DNA of 64,000 bases from Glycine soja (Eukaryota; Streptophyta; Magnoliopsida; Fabales; Fabaceae): positions 30,401,940 through 30,465,939 of the forward strand of contig NC_041018.1 in NCBI RefSeq assembly GCF_004193775.1, given 5' to 3'. The translations under genes were made by a program, and so were the position numbers. How positions within the stretch are numbered: position 1 is the stretch's first letter; each line of letters begins with the position of its first letter. Below are positions 63,691 through 64,000 of this stretch, piece by piece. The notes under the pieces are model-generated. The model worked only from the letters and a program-made list of their open reading frames with translations, was not told the DNA's origin and did not search any database.

Positions 63691-64000
63691 GTAATCACTG
63701 ATTCATTTTCAGGATTGGTTTCTTAATTTTCAATGAAGAAATCCTTTTTGCAATTTAGTTCAGGACGTGATCCTATTTTGTGTATGCTGCTGTTGTAACA
63801 GTTTCTTTTGTCTCTTAACATTCCCTCTTTCTGCATAAAGCTTCTCATGGGTGGAAGTTTCTAAACTCACGAGAATAGAAAATTAATGGCATGTTTAATT
63901 CCCTTCTCCCTTTTTGGTTTTAAAAATTGTTCACAAGCAATTCCACACTCTTAGCAATGAATTTTCATCCAAAATATTAAGCTTTGAAAATGGTTTCCAA
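63691..64000 (+). other. Intron 4 of CK1-like gene
   Basis: Starts with the donor GTAATC. No acceptor or the next conserved exon (family motif starting ITRIEY) was found before the window ends. Confidence 0.7.

Overview
This window is plant nuclear DNA, most likely from a legume and probably soybean (Glycine). Three things point there: an intron-containing casein-kinase-1-like gene at the right edge, Ogre/Tat-type Ty3/gypsy elements with long LTRs and the TTGGCGACTCCACTGGGGAC primer site, and an LTR family full of the palindrome TGGTAATCGATTACCA. Nothing bacterial or viral is seen. The species call is inference.

Layout. 1-4.26 kb is low-copy DNA with relics of two host genes: the last exon of a phosphatidylinositol-4-phosphate 5-kinase (+) and one PPC-domain exon of an AT-hook (AHL) gene (-). 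4.26-9.46 kb is a patchwork of old LTR and reverse-transcriptase pieces. 9.46-56.5 kb is a stack of retrotransposons nested four deep. Element C (9457-13487, defective gypsy, +) was entered by element D (13488-56520, old Ogre/Tat, -). D was split by element B (22856-44988, very young non-autonomous Ogre/Tat, +, target duplication GCTGT). B was entered by element A (32730-38260, almost new non-autonomous gypsy, +, target duplication CCAGT). Three solo LTRs with intact 5-bp target duplications decorate B and D. 56.5-57.4 kb is a degenerate minisatellite whose orientation flips, forming a large inverted repeat. 57.6-58.0 kb is a LINE RNase H relic. 58-61 kb is AT-rich intergenic DNA. 61.35 kb to the right edge is the 5' part of a casein kinase 1-like gene, the only clearly functional host gene.

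How the parts relate. D still shows the Tat gene order read from right to left: ORF1, gag, protease plus G-patch, RT, RNase H, archaeal-type RNase H, integrase, an extra 3' ORF and tandem repeats in the 3' UTR. All are inactivated by stops, frameshifts and lost catalytic residues. B keeps LTRs, PBS, PPT, broken ORF1, gag and 3' ORF and the 3' UTR repeats, but has no pol, yet its LTRs are nearly identical. A and C share the same internal deletion of the Gag core, and A has one open 570-codon Gag-zinc-knuckle/RT-scrap frame without the YxDD box. A and B must therefore have moved with enzymes supplied in trans.

The most unusual signal is structural. Four separate tandem arrays in these elements (14.9-15.6, 32.3-32.7, 41.3-42.2 and 54.1-54.6 kb) are runs of short hairpins. 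In three of them the stems differ between units but the two arms change together, which hints at selection or a copying mechanism acting on folded RNA or DNA. All alignments and counts here were made by eye.
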